Positions 22,275 through 31,714 of a DNA stretch of 39,720 bases are shown in pieces (within the stretch, counting starts at the first letter, position 1; every line of letters starts with the position of its first letter). The stretch is from assembly GCA_025363655.1 (NCBI GenBank), contig JANYDK010000148.1, positions 1 through 39,720 on the forward strand, given 5' to 3'. Position numbers and translations under genes: made by a program. Origin of the DNA: Deltaproteobacteria bacterium. Its GTDB lineage: Bacteria; Myxococcota_A; Polyangia; Polyangiales; JADJMO01. The notes below the pieces were generated by a model. It searched no databases. It saw only the letters and a list, made by a program, of their open reading frames with translations, and was not told the DNA's origin.

Positions 22275-25200
22275 TGAAAGTCGTGCGAGCGGATGTGTTC
22301 GGCGCCTGAGAGACGCAAAGGCTTGATGGTCTTCGCCTTGACGTTGATCGCGCCGTCCTGACGTTCGAGGACGCCGTCGATTTCGAGGGCAGGGTGGCCG
22401 ACGATGGTGAGGCGTTGGGTGTCGAAGAGCGTCGGATCGACGACGACGTTGACCATCCCTCCTTCGTCTTCGAGCGTGAGGAACACGAACCCCTTGGCGG
22501 TGCCGGGGCGCTGGCGACAGATGACGAGACCGGCGATTTTCACCTGTTTTCGTCGTGTATCGGCGAGGGCGCGGGCGGTGATGACGCCGCGGGCATCGAG
22601 CTCGGCGCGGAGAAAATGCATCGGATGCTCGCGCGCCGAGAGGCCGATGCGCGCGTGATCGGCGGCGACCAGCTCGGGGCCCGACTGCGATGGCAAGCGT
22701 GGCGCGTCGCGCTCGAGACCGGGCAAATCGAGCGGCCCGCTCTGCCCTTTGCCGAGCCGGAGGATGTCCCAGATCGCGCGCCTTCGTTCGGGCTCGAGCG
22801 AATCGAACGCGCCGGCGGCCGCGATGCCGAGGAGCAGGTGCTCGGGGAGACCGGAGCGGGTGACGAACTCGACGAGGCTCGCGGGCCGTGGAAAAAGGGC
22901 GCGTTCGACGTCGGCGCGGACCCCTTCGCCGAGGCCACGAACGAAGCGCATGCCGATGCGGAGCGCTCCAGGATGTCGCCCGAGGGTCGTCGATTCGATC
23001 GTGCAATCCCAACCCGACGCGCTCACGTCGGGCGGAAGAATTTGCACCTCGTGCCTCTTCGCGTCCTCGACCAGCGACGCCGGCGAGTAGAAGCCCATCG
23101 GCTGCGCGTTGAGAATGGCCGCGTAGAACTCAGGCATGAAATGGTGCCGCAGATAGGCCGAGGCGTAGACGAGGAGCGCGAACGACGCCGCGTGGCTCTC
23201 GGGAAATCCATAGTCTGCGAAGGCAGTGAGCTGCTTGACGATGCGCCCGGCGATGGTCGCCTCGATGCCACGCTCGATCATCCGGCTCGCCAGCCGCTCA
23301 CCGATTTGCATCATCGCCTCTCGTGAGCGCTTGTGGCTCATCGCGCGGCGCAGCTCGTCGGCCTCGGCCGGGGAAAAACCGGCCACCGCGATCGCCACCT
23401 TCATCCCTTGCTCTTGAAAAAGAGGCACGCCGAGCGTGCGCGCGAGGTGCGGCTCGAGCGAAGGATGGAGATAGGTGATTGGCTCTTGCCCGCTGCGACG
23501 CCGCAGATACGGATGCACCATTTCGCCTTGGATGGGGCCGGGGCGAATCAGCGCCACCTCGACCACCAAGTCGTAGAACTGCCGCGGACGCAGGCGCGGG
23601 AGGGTGTTCATCTGCGCGCGCGACTCGATCTGGAAGACGCCGACCGTGTCGGCCGCGCAGATGTCGTCGAAGACGTCGGGATCGTCGTGCGGCAGCTCCC
23701 ACAAATCGAGCTTCTGACCACGGTGTTTCTCGATCAAATCGAGGTGCCGATGGAGCACCGCGAGCATGCCGAGCCCGAGCAAATCGAATTTGACGATGCC
23801 GAGCGTGTGGATGTCGTCCTTCTCCCATTGGAGGATCGAGCGGTTCGGCATCGAGGCCCACTCGACGGGACAGACCTCGGAGATCGGGCGCGCCGAGAGC
23901 ACGAACCCTCCGGTGTGAATGGCGCGATGGCGGGGCAGCCCGACCATCCGCTCGACCAGCCAAGGGACCATCGCCACTCGCGCGTCGTTCGGATCGAGCC
24001 CGATGCTCGCCAGCGCCCCCGGATCGCGCAGGCGATCGGCCGACGAGGGGATGCGATCGTGGTGCGGATCGCCCGGCGACCGAACGAAGTGAGATCGATC
24101 GGGCGGCCGAAGTGGCGAAGCCATCTTCGGCGAATCGACTCCCGGCGAGCGCGCCGGGTCGTCCTTCGTCTGCGTCAGGCGGTGCTCATTTCCCAGGCCT
24201 TGCGAAGGAATGAACCGATCGCAGAGCCCCGCGAGCGCCGCGCCTTGCGCCACCGAGAAGCCGAGCACCCGCGCCACGTCGCGCGCCGCCGCCTTCGGCT
24301 GGAAGGTGTGCACCGCCGCCACCATCGCCGCGTGATCGCGTCCATAACGATTGTATACGTATTGGAGCAGGCGCTCGCGCTGGTCGTGCTCGATGTCGAT
24401 GTCGATGTCGGGAGGCTCGGTGCGCCCCGCCGAGAGGAATCGTTCGAAGAGGAGATCGCGCCCGATCGGATCGACCGCGGTGATGCCGAGGCAGTAACAG
24501 ACCGCGCTGTTGGCCGCGCTGCCCCGCCCTTGGACGAGGATGTTCAACTCTTTGGCTGCGCGAATCACGTCCCAGAGGATCAAGAAATAGCCGCAAAATT
24601 GCAGGCTACGAATGATTTCGAGCTCGTGACGGAGGTGCGCGCGGTGCTTCTCGGCGCGCGGGTCGGAGGCGTCGTCGAGGAACGGATAGCGCACGCGCGC
24701 ACCCTCCCAGGCGAGGAAGGCGAGCATCGCGTCTCCGTCCGCATCTTCCGCGAGCTGGTCGCTGAGGACCGCGCTCATGCGCTGGCGGAGCGAGCCGATC
24801 GAGGGAAAACAAGGGAGCGGCGCCTGCAGGTCGGAGAGCCGGAAGGTGCACTGCTCGGCGATGTCGACCGAGGCCCGGAGCAGCTCGGGGTGGTTGCGGA
24901 AGCGACGGTGCATCGCCTTGCCCGAACGGAGCGCGCGCTCGTCGTTGGGGAAGAGGCGATCGCCGGCGTCGTCGATGGTGCGCTGGTTCTGGATGCAGCG
25001 GAGGACGTCCTCGACGCGCTTGCCCGCGGTGGTGGCGTGATGGACGTGGTTGGTGGCGACGACGCCGCGATGACGCCTTCCTCCGGCGCCGGCTTCCGCT
25101 CGACCGAGGCGCGCGGCCAAGCGAAGCGTGGCGCTGATGGCGGCCCGCTCTTCGGGCAGCGTGTGATCTTGCACCTCGAGGTGGAAGTCGTCGCCGAAGA

Positions 25201-25708
25201 CGTCGAGCCAAGGCGCGGCGAGTCGCAGGCCGTCGTCGACGTCGCCACGGCGAAGAGCTGGCGCGAGCGGCCCATCGAGGAAGGCCGAGAGCGCGACCAG
25301 CCCACGCGAGCGCGCCGCCACTTCGTCGAGCGTGACGTACGGCCGCCCGCGCGGACGCTCGAAGCGCCCGAGCGAGACCAGCGACGAGAGGTTGGCGTAC
25401 CCGGCCGCATCGCGCGCGAGGAGCACGAGCCCGAAGGTGTCATGCTCGTCCCGGCCGATCGCGCCCATCGCGCCACGAGCCCCATCGAACAGCGGCGTCG
25501 CCCTCACCGTCAGCTCGGCCCCGACGATGGGCGCGATGCCGACCTTCCGCGCCGCTTCGAGGAACCGCACCTGCCCGCCCAAGTCGTCGCGATCGGTGAG
25601 CGCCAACGACGCGTGCCCGAGCTCGGCCGCCGTCAGCGCCAAGTGCTCCGGCAACGAGGCCCCCTCGAGAAAGGTAAAGGCGCTATGCGTATGCAGCTCG
25701 ACGTACAC
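22271..25708 (-). CDS. dnaE2: Error-prone DNA polymerase III alpha subunit DnaE2 (ImuC)
   Basis: The product is 1145 residues from GTG 25708. An N-terminal PHP domain (YVELHTHSAFTFLEGA; LALTDRDDLGGQ) precedes the polymerase palm with GRGSAANSAVCYCLGIT and catalytic Asp residues in PPDIDIDIEHDQRERLLQ. It continues through fingers, the helix-hairpin-helix region (GLPEHLLLGIAAAGAFDSL) and a C-terminal OB fold (FVFLTLEDEGGMVNVVVDP). It lacks the beta-clamp tail typical of DnaE1. DnaE2 performs mutagenic translesion synthesis with ImuA/ImuB in the SOS response. A LexA-box-like palindrome overlaps the start codon. No imuA or imuB lies in the window, although they often precede dnaE2. Residues ~525-545 are encoded by repeat copy E inserted in frame, near DPARSPGVDSPKMASPLRPP, accounting for part of the extra length over typical ~1080-residue homologues. 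Confidence 0.95.
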   Translation of the reverse strand: MYVELHTHSAFTFLEGASLPEHLALTAAELGHASLALTDRDDLGGQVRFLEAARKVGIAPIVGAELTVRATPLFDGARGAMGAIGRDEHDTFGLVLLARDAAGYANLSSLVSLGRFERPRGRPYVTLDEVAARSRGLVALSAFLDGPLAPALRRGDVDDGLRLAAPWLDVFGDDFHLEVQDHTLPEERAAISATLRLAARLGRAEAGAGGRRHRGVVATNHVHHATTAGKRVEDVLRCIQNQRTIDDAGDRLFPNDERALRSGKAMHRRFRNHPELLRASVDIAEQCTFRLSDLQAPLPCFPSIGSLRQRMSAVLSDQLAEDADGDAMLAFLAWEGARVRYPFLDDASDPRAEKHRAHLRHELEIIRSLQFCGYFLILWDVIRAAKELNILVQGRGSAANSAVCYCLGITAVDPIGRDLLFERFLSAGRTEPPDIDIDIEHDQRERLLQYVYNRYGRDHAAMVAAVHTFQPKAAARDVARVLGFSVAQGAALAGLCDRFIPSQGLGNEHRLTQTKDDPARSPGVDSPKMASPLRPPDRSHFVRSPGDPHHDRIPSSADRLRDPGALASIGLDPNDARVAMVPWLVERMVGLPRHRAIHTGGFVLSARPISEVCPVEWASMPNRSILQWEKDDIHTLGIVKFDLLGLGMLAVLHRHLDLIEKHRGQKLDLWELPHDDPDVFDDICAADTVGVFQIESRAQMNTLPRLRPRQFYDLVVEVALIRPGPIQGEMVHPYLRRRSGQEPITYLHPSLEPHLARTLGVPLFQEQGMKVAIAVAGFSPAEADELRRAMSHKRSREAMMQIGERLASRMIERGIEATIAGRIVKQLTAFADYGFPESHAASFALLVYASAYLRHHFMPEFYAAILNAQPMGFYSPASLVEDAKRHEVQILPPDVSASGWDCTIESTTLGRHPGALRIGMRFVRGLGEGVRADVERALFPRPASLVEFVTRSGLPEHLLLGIAAAGAFDSLEPERRRAIWDILRLGKGQSGPLDLPGLERDAPRLPSQSGPELVAADHARIGLSAREHPMHFLRAELDARGVITARALADTRRKQVKIAGLVICRQRPGTAKGFVFLTLEDEGGMVNVVVDPTLFDTQRLTIVGHPALEIDGVLERQDGAINVKAKTIKPLRLSGAEHIRSHDFH
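24074..24134 (+). repeat. Two-hairpin dispersed repeat, copy E, in frame inside dnaE2
   Basis: The most diverged copy, yet both hairpins persist by paired changes: GCCGAAG-TGGC-GAA-GCCA-T-CTTCGGC for hairpin 2, and CGAAC-GAA-GTGAG in the core of hairpin 1 where A-T replaces G-C. It lies antisense to dnaE2 and is read through without a stop, adding about 20 residues. Confidence 0.88.
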
Positions 25709-25724
25709 CTGAACTAGAGTTCAG
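25708..25724 (-). promoter_or_regulatory. LexA box-like palindrome overlapping the dnaE2 start
   Basis: Minus strand CTGAACTCTAGTTCAGG: arms CTGAACT and AGTTCAG are perfect complements around CT. As recalled, the Myxococcus xanthus LexA consensus is CTRHAMRYBYGTTCAGS; the site matches at 15 of 17 positions. Its last base is the first base of the GTG start codon, so bound LexA would block initiation. Confidence 0.65.
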
Positions 25725-25727
25725 TGC

Positions 25728-25781
25728 ATGCCGCCGAAACGCAAGAGGACAGAAAGTCAGAGCCATATTCAATACTTATGA
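25728..25781 (+). other. Short divergent open frame in an AT-richer patch, probably not a gene
   Basis: ATG 25728 opens a 17-codon frame (MPPKRKRTESQSHIQYL) directly facing away from dnaE2 across the LexA-like site. The patch 25768-25795 is unusually AT-rich for the window. It could be the leftover 5' end of a lost divergent SOS gene or chance. The rest of the 226-bp gap to 25951 shows only the -10-like box. Confidence 0.15.
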
Positions 25782-25935
25782 ATGTATCTCTCGCGTGAAA
25801 TCACGCGCATGGGCGGTCGAGCGGCGCCGATGCTGGCACGATCGTGACGTACCCCGCGGGGTTCATGAGCGGGCCGCGACCGCGTCCGCTTTTCGTGACG
25901 GACTGGTGTCACACCGACAACGCGCGCTCCGCTCG

Positions 25936-25941
25936 TATACT
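25936..25941 (+). promoter_or_regulatory. -10-like box directly before the kinase gene
   Basis: TATACT ends 9 nt before GTG 25951. The spacer is C/T-rich without Shine-Dalgarno. This is the best -10 hexamer of the set. Confidence 0.42.
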
Positions 25942-25950
25942 CGACCTCTC

Positions 25951-27441
<1,491 letters not shown>

Positions 27442-27475
27442 CGGGTGTTCAGGGGGTAGGGTAACGGACGGCGAC

Positions 27476-29428
27476 ATGGCCGCAGTCAGCCCCGCGCAGA
27501 GCCCCCAGGCGTCCAAAGCCAAGCCCGAGCGTCGAGCCACCGCCGAAACGATGGCCTCGCGGCAGCGCGAGATCTCGGTCAGCGAGTTCTTCACGAAGAA
27601 TCGCCACCTCCTCGGCTTCGACAACCCCGCCAAGGCGCTCCTGACGACGGTCAAAGAGGCGGTCGACAACGCGCTCGATGCCTGCGAAGAGGCCGGCATC
27701 CTCCCGAGCATCCGCGTCGAAATCGTCGAGCTCCAGGCGGGCGGCCCGGCCAAAGAGGGCCAAGAGCAGAAGTCGTCGCGCTATCGCGTGGCGGTCGAGG
27801 ACAACGGTCCGGGCATCGTCAAAGCGCAGATCCCCAAGATCTTCGCCAAGCTCCTCTACGGCTCGAAGTTCCATCGCCTCAAGCAATCGCGCGGGCAGCA
27901 GGGCATCGGCATCAGCGCGGCGGGGCTCTACGGGCAGCTCACCACCGGCAAGCCGATTCTCATCACCTCGAAGACGGGGAAGAAGAAGCCGGCCGTCCGC
28001 ATCTCGCTCCGCATCGACACGCGCAACAACGCGCCCGAGGTGCTCAAGGAAGAAGAGCTCCCCATCCACGGGACGAGCGCCGACGAGATTTATTGGGCGT
28101 CGATCGATCACGGCACGCGCGTCGAGATCGAGATGACCGGCACGTACCGCGCGGGGCGCACCGGCGTCGACGCGTATCTCGAGCAGAGCGTCGTCGCCAA
28201 CCCGCACCTCGAGCTCTACTACCAGCCGCCCAAGGGCGAGCCGCAGAGCTTCCCCCGCGTCAGCAACGATCTCCCGCGCGAAGCCCAGGAAATCAAGCCG
28301 CACCCGCACGGCGTCGAGCTCGGGATGCTGCTGAAGATGATGCAGGACGCGGAGGGGATGACCGTCTCCAAGGCGCTGCAGGAAGACTTCTCCAAGGTCT
28401 CCTCGTCGGTGGCGGAAGAGATTTGCAAGGCGGCGAAGGTGAACCCGCGCACCAAGGCGCCGGCGCTGACGGGTGAGGACATCGAGCGGCTCCATGCTGC
28501 GCTCTCGGAGGTGAAGATTCCTCCGCCGAGCGCCTCGTGCGTGGTGCCCATCGGCGAGCCGCTCATCATCGAGGGCCTGAAGCGCCGTTTCCGCGCCGAG
28601 TACTACACCTCGGCGACGAGGCCGCCGGCGGTCTATCGCGGCAATCCGTTCGTGGTCGAGGTCGGGCTCGCGTACGGCGGCGATCTTCCGCTCGACGAGC
28701 CGGCCGAGGTGCTGCGCTTCGCCAACCGCGTGCCGCTCCAGTACCAGCCGCGCGCCTGCGCCGTCACCGAGGGCGTCTACGACACCAACTGGAAGAACTA
28801 CGAGCTGCAGCAGCCGAAGGGCTCGCTCCCGGTCGGTCCGATCGCCATCTTCGTCCACCTCGCGTCGGTGTGGGTGCCTTTCACCAGCGAGGCGAAGGAA
28901 GCGGTCGCGCACTATCCGGAGGTCATCGGCGAGATCAAGCTCGGCCTCCGCGACGTCGGGCGTCGGCTCGGCATTCATCTTCGTCAGCGGCAAAAGGCGC
29001 AAGCCGATGCGCAGCGGCGCTCGCTCTTCGAGCGCTACATCCCGGAGGTCGCCGGGGCCATCGCCAAGATCCTCCACGACGATCCGACGAAGATCGCGCA
29101 AGCGTTCCAGGACGCGCTGCCCAACTTCGTGCGGATGAACGCGCCTGGCAGCGGCGAGGGCGAAGAGGGAGAGACGCCCGAGGGCGAGACGAGCGGGGGC
29201 AATGCGCCCTCGATGCCGCCTCCTGCCGACGACGAGGGCGATCCGCCGAGCAAGCCGCGCGGTCCGAAGGCCAAGGCTGCCGCCCCGCCACCTGCGGAGT
29301 CGAAAGGGCAGTCGAAAGAGAAGAAGCCGGAGAGCAAGCCGCTGCCGAAAAAAGGCGACAAGCCGAAGAAGGCAGAGCAGCTGAAGCTCCTCGACGGCGG
29401 TCCCATGATCCACCCGATGAAGCGCTAG
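27476..29428 (+). CDS. top6B: DNA topoisomerase VI subunit B (ATPase)
   Basis: The product is 650 residues. Residues ~30-530 match the Top6B core: the N-terminal strap [24 protein letters not shown] ATPase motifs [24 protein letters not shown] and [20 protein letters not shown], then the H2TH region and transducer ([40 protein letters not shown]). ATP binding dimerises the subunit and drives strand passage through a double-strand break made by subunit A. The last ~120 residues are a disordered Glu/Gly then Lys/Pro-rich tail (29150-29400) not found in archaeal enzymes of ~530 residues. Topo VI is mainly archaeal and plant; bacterial cases are sporadic. Subunit A follows after 14 nt, and the kinase gene ends 34 nt before. 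Confidence 0.93.
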   Translation: MAAVSPAQSPQASKAKPERRATAETMASRQREISVSEFFTKNRHLLGFDNPAKALLTTVKEAVDNALDACEEAGILPSIRVEIVELQAGGPAKEGQEQKSSRYRVAVEDNGPGIVKAQIPKIFAKLLYGSKFHRLKQSRGQQGIGISAAGLYGQLTTGKPILITSKTGKKKPAVRISLRIDTRNNAPEVLKEEELPIHGTSADEIYWASIDHGTRVEIEMTGTYRAGRTGVDAYLEQSVVANPHLELYYQPPKGEPQSFPRVSNDLPREAQEIKPHPHGVELGMLLKMMQDAEGMTVSKALQEDFSKVSSSVAEEICKAAKVNPRTKAPALTGEDIERLHAALSEVKIPPPSASCVVPIGEPLIIEGLKRRFRAEYYTSATRPPAVYRGNPFVVEVGLAYGGDLPLDEPAEVLRFANRVPLQYQPRACAVTEGVYDTNWKNYELQQPKGSLPVGPIAIFVHLASVWVPFTSEAKEAVAHYPEVIGEIKLGLRDVGRRLGIHLRQRQKAQADAQRRSLFERYIPEVAGAIAKILHDDPTKIAQAFQDALPNFVRMNAPGSGEGEEGETPEGETSGGNAPSMPPPADDEGDPPSKPRGPKAKAAAPPPAESKGQSKEKKPESKPLPKKGDKPKKAEQLKLLDGGPMIHPMKR

Positions 29429-29442
29429 AGAAGACCTGACCG

Positions 29443-30657
29443 ATGGCGACCAAGAAGAAGACTGGGACGAAGAAGACCGCGGAGAAGCCGGCAGCCAAGG
29501 CCGAGCCGCTGAACCCCGACAGGGTCGTCTTGACCGCGGCCGAGAAGCGCGTGCAGGCCGAGAAGCACGAGCGGGCGAAGAAGACGCTCGCCAAGCTGCA
29601 GAAGATGGCGACGCGCGCCGTGGCCGAGGTGAAGGCAGGCGAGAACCCGTCGCTGAGCATCCCGGTGCGCGCGCTCTCGAACGTGTCGTTCAACGAGAAG
29701 AAGAAGCTGATCGAGCTCGGCGATCGCGCGCAGTCGCGTGAGTTCTTCAACAAGTCGATGGCGAAGAAGTTCATGCAGACCTTCTTGGTCGCCGGCGCGG
29801 TCAAGGAGCTGCTGGACGTCGGCAAGACCACCAGCATCCGTGATTTGTTCTACATGACGAAGCACACGATCAAAGGATCGCGTGAGAACACCTTCGACGA
29901 GCAGAGCGAGAGCGATCCGGTCATCGAGGACCTGGAAGTCTCGATCGACGCGCTCCGCGAAGAGCTGCACCTCTTCGCCAACCCCAAGGGCAAGCTCGTC
30001 GGGCCGGTCGTCCTCAACGACAGCGGCGACGAGATCGATCTCTCGCGCATGGGCAGCGGCGGGTACGCCATCCCGTCGATCGTCGAAGATCCGATCATCA
30101 AGTTCATCCGCAGCAGCGCCGAGTTCGTGCTCGTGGTCGAGAAGGACGCCGTCTGGGCGCGCCTCAACGAGGACAAGTACTGGCGCAGCGCCAAGTGCAT
30201 CCTGATGTCGACCGGAGGGCAGGGGGCGCGCGGCGCACGTCGCATGCTCCAGCGCTTCGCCACCGAGCTGAAGCTGCCGGTCTACTGCCTCGTCGACAAC
30301 GATCCGTGGGGTCTCTACATCTACTCGGTGCTCAAGCAGGGCTCGATCAGCCTCGCCTACGAGTCGATGCGCCTCGCCCTCCCGCGCGCCCGCTTCATCG
30401 GGATGAGCACCTTCGACTTCGCCAAGTACAAGTTCGACGACTCGGTGAAGATCCAGCTCGAGAAGGACGACATCTCGCGCGCCAAACAGATGCTCGCCTA
30501 CCCGTGGTTCCAGGCGAAGCACTGGCAGCGCGAGATCAACGCGATGGTGGAAGCGGGCTTCAAGATGGAAATCGAAGCCCTCTCCAACAAGGGAATCTCC
30601 TTCGTCACCGAGGAGTACATCCCGAAGAAGCTTCGCGACCGCGAGTGGCTGGAGTAA
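29443..30657 (+). CDS. top6A: DNA topoisomerase VI subunit A (Spo11-like, DNA-cleaving)
   Basis: The product is 404 residues; archaeal Top6A is ~370. The first ~45 residues are a Lys/Ala-rich tail (KKKTGTKKTAEKPAAKAEP), then a helical segment (KKTLAKLQKMATRAVAEVKA). The winged-helix domain has the catalytic Tyr in TTSIRDLFYMTKHTIKG. The Toprim domain has Glu in FVLVVEKDAVWARL, the ILMSTGGQGARGARRMLQRF segment and the Asp pair in LVDNDPWGLYIYSVLKQG. It makes staggered double-strand breaks with covalent 5'-phosphotyrosine links. Coupling to subunit B is certain from position. It ends 9 nt from the convergent lipoprotein gene. Confidence 0.93.
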   Translation: MATKKKTGTKKTAEKPAAKAEPLNPDRVVLTAAEKRVQAEKHERAKKTLAKLQKMATRAVAEVKAGENPSLSIPVRALSNVSFNEKKKLIELGDRAQSREFFNKSMAKKFMQTFLVAGAVKELLDVGKTTSIRDLFYMTKHTIKGSRENTFDEQSESDPVIEDLEVSIDALREELHLFANPKGKLVGPVVLNDSGDEIDLSRMGSGGYAIPSIVEDPIIKFIRSSAEFVLVVEKDAVWARLNEDKYWRSAKCILMSTGGQGARGARRMLQRFATELKLPVYCLVDNDPWGLYIYSVLKQGSISLAYESMRLALPRARFIGMSTFDFAKYKFDDSVKIQLEKDDISRAKQMLAYPWFQAKHWQREINAMVEAGFKMEIEALSNKGISFVTEEYIPKKLRDREWLE

Positions 30658-30666
30658 TGAGCAGCG

Positions 30667-31617
30667 TCAGGGAATCGCCGGTGCGCAGATGCTGCTGTCC
30701 TCGCAGATGACGTCGCCGGTGCCGGGATAGCGGCAGCACTTCGCGGCGCTCGTGGGGCACGCGTCGCAGGGACAGGTCGTGCAACCGACGGCCGCGTACT
30801 TCTTGCACTTGCCGAAGGCGCAGAGCTCGCTCGGCGCGCAGACGCTGCCGCAGCCGCCACAGTTCCACGGGTCGGACTCGGCGTTGACGCAGGAGCCGGC
30901 GCCGGCCGCGCCGCACATCGTGGTGCCGAGCGGGCAGGCGATGACGGTACGGCACTCGGTCTTGAAGCAGAGATCGGTGCCCGTGCACTTCACGCCGCAG
31001 CCACCGCAGTTGTTCGGGTCGACGTCGATGTGCGTGCAGCCGAGGCATCCCGCAGCGGTGCCGCAGCGATCGAAGCCGGGCGCGCAGGCGGCCTTGGAGC
31101 CGTTGCAGATCTCGCCGTGACAGACCGATTTTCCGCACGCGCCGCAGTTGAGCGGGTCGCTGGTGAGATCGACGCAGGTGCCCGAGCAGCAGGTGGCGCC
31201 GGCGAGGCAGGTCTTGCCGCCGCAGCTGGCATCGGCGCCATCGGCAAGCGAGTCGGTGAGCGAGTCGGTGAGCGAGTCCGTGAGCGAGTCGGGCGCCGTG
31301 TCGATCGGCGTGATCGTGTCTGTGGGCGGAGTCGTATCCGTCGGCGGTTTGGTGTCTGTGGGCGGAGTCGTATCGGTCGGCGCGGTCGTATCGGTCGGCG
31401 TGGTCGTATCGGTCGGCGTCTTGGTGTCGGAGCCGCTGTCGGCGGGCATGGTGTCGAAGCCGCCCGTGTCGTCGAGGGCGGTGTCGTCACCGCTCAGCGT
31501 GTCGGGATCGTCCGCGAGGCCGGCGGCGTCGACACCGCCACACCCGAGGGCTCCGAGCACGAAAGTAACGGAACCGACACCGAGGACACGTGCGCAACGT
31601 CCCAAAGCAAGCCGCAT
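30667..31617 (-). CDS. Cys-rich lipoprotein with Thr/Pro/Asp repeat linker
   Basis: The product is 316 residues. Signal peptide with lipobox VLGALGC, then an acidic Asp/Thr linker. The linker contains about seven six-residue units of PTDTTx type and four SLTD units (DNA repeats 31246-31425). The C-terminal ~185 residues hold more than 30 Cys in repeats of the form C-x-G-x-C...NCG-x-CG-x-x-C (DPLNCGACGKSV; DPNNCGGCGVKC; DPWNCGGCGSVC), spaced about 30-40 residues apart. Such disulfide-rich repeats are frequent in predicted myxobacterial surface lipoproteins; their ligands are unknown. A cell-surface location with the linker as a stalk is inferred. Confidence 0.87.
   Translation of the reverse strand: MRLALGRCARVLGVGSVTFVLGALGCGGVDAAGLADDPDTLSGDDTALDDTGGFDTMPADSGSDTKTPTDTTTPTDTTAPTDTTPPTDTKPPTDTTPPTDTITPIDTAPDSLTDSLTDSLTDSLADGADASCGGKTCLAGATCCSGTCVDLTSDPLNCGACGKSVCHGEICNGSKAACAPGFDRCGTAAGCLGCTHIDVDPNNCGGCGVKCTGTDLCFKTECRTVIACPLGTTMCGAAGAGSCVNAESDPWNCGGCGSVCAPSELCAFGKCKKYAAVGCTTCPCDACPTSAAKCCRYPGTGDVICEDSSICAPAIP
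31246..31425 (-). repeat. 12-bp and 18-bp in-frame tandem repeats in the lipoprotein linker
   Basis: Four copies of a 12-bp unit (31246-31293, encoding SLTD) are followed by about seven degenerate 18-bp units (about 31298-31425, encoding PTDTTx). Both are multiples of three, so copy-number change would alter linker length without frameshift. Confidence 0.85.
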
Positions 31618-31714
31618 CCCTTGAAGGTACGGTGATCGTCGGGAAAGTCACGATACTGCCGTCCCAGGTCGATCGCAGAGCGGCGTCACGAGGCGTACCC
31701 CAGAGGAACCCGAC

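Noticed and set aside
23333-25717. 794-codon open frame antisense to dnaE2
   Set aside because: dnaE2 has intact catalytic motifs across the same bases; the antisense product has no recognisable domain.
27449-29413. 654-codon open frame antisense to topoisomerase VI subunit B
   Set aside because: Same reason: shadow of a strongly conserved gene.
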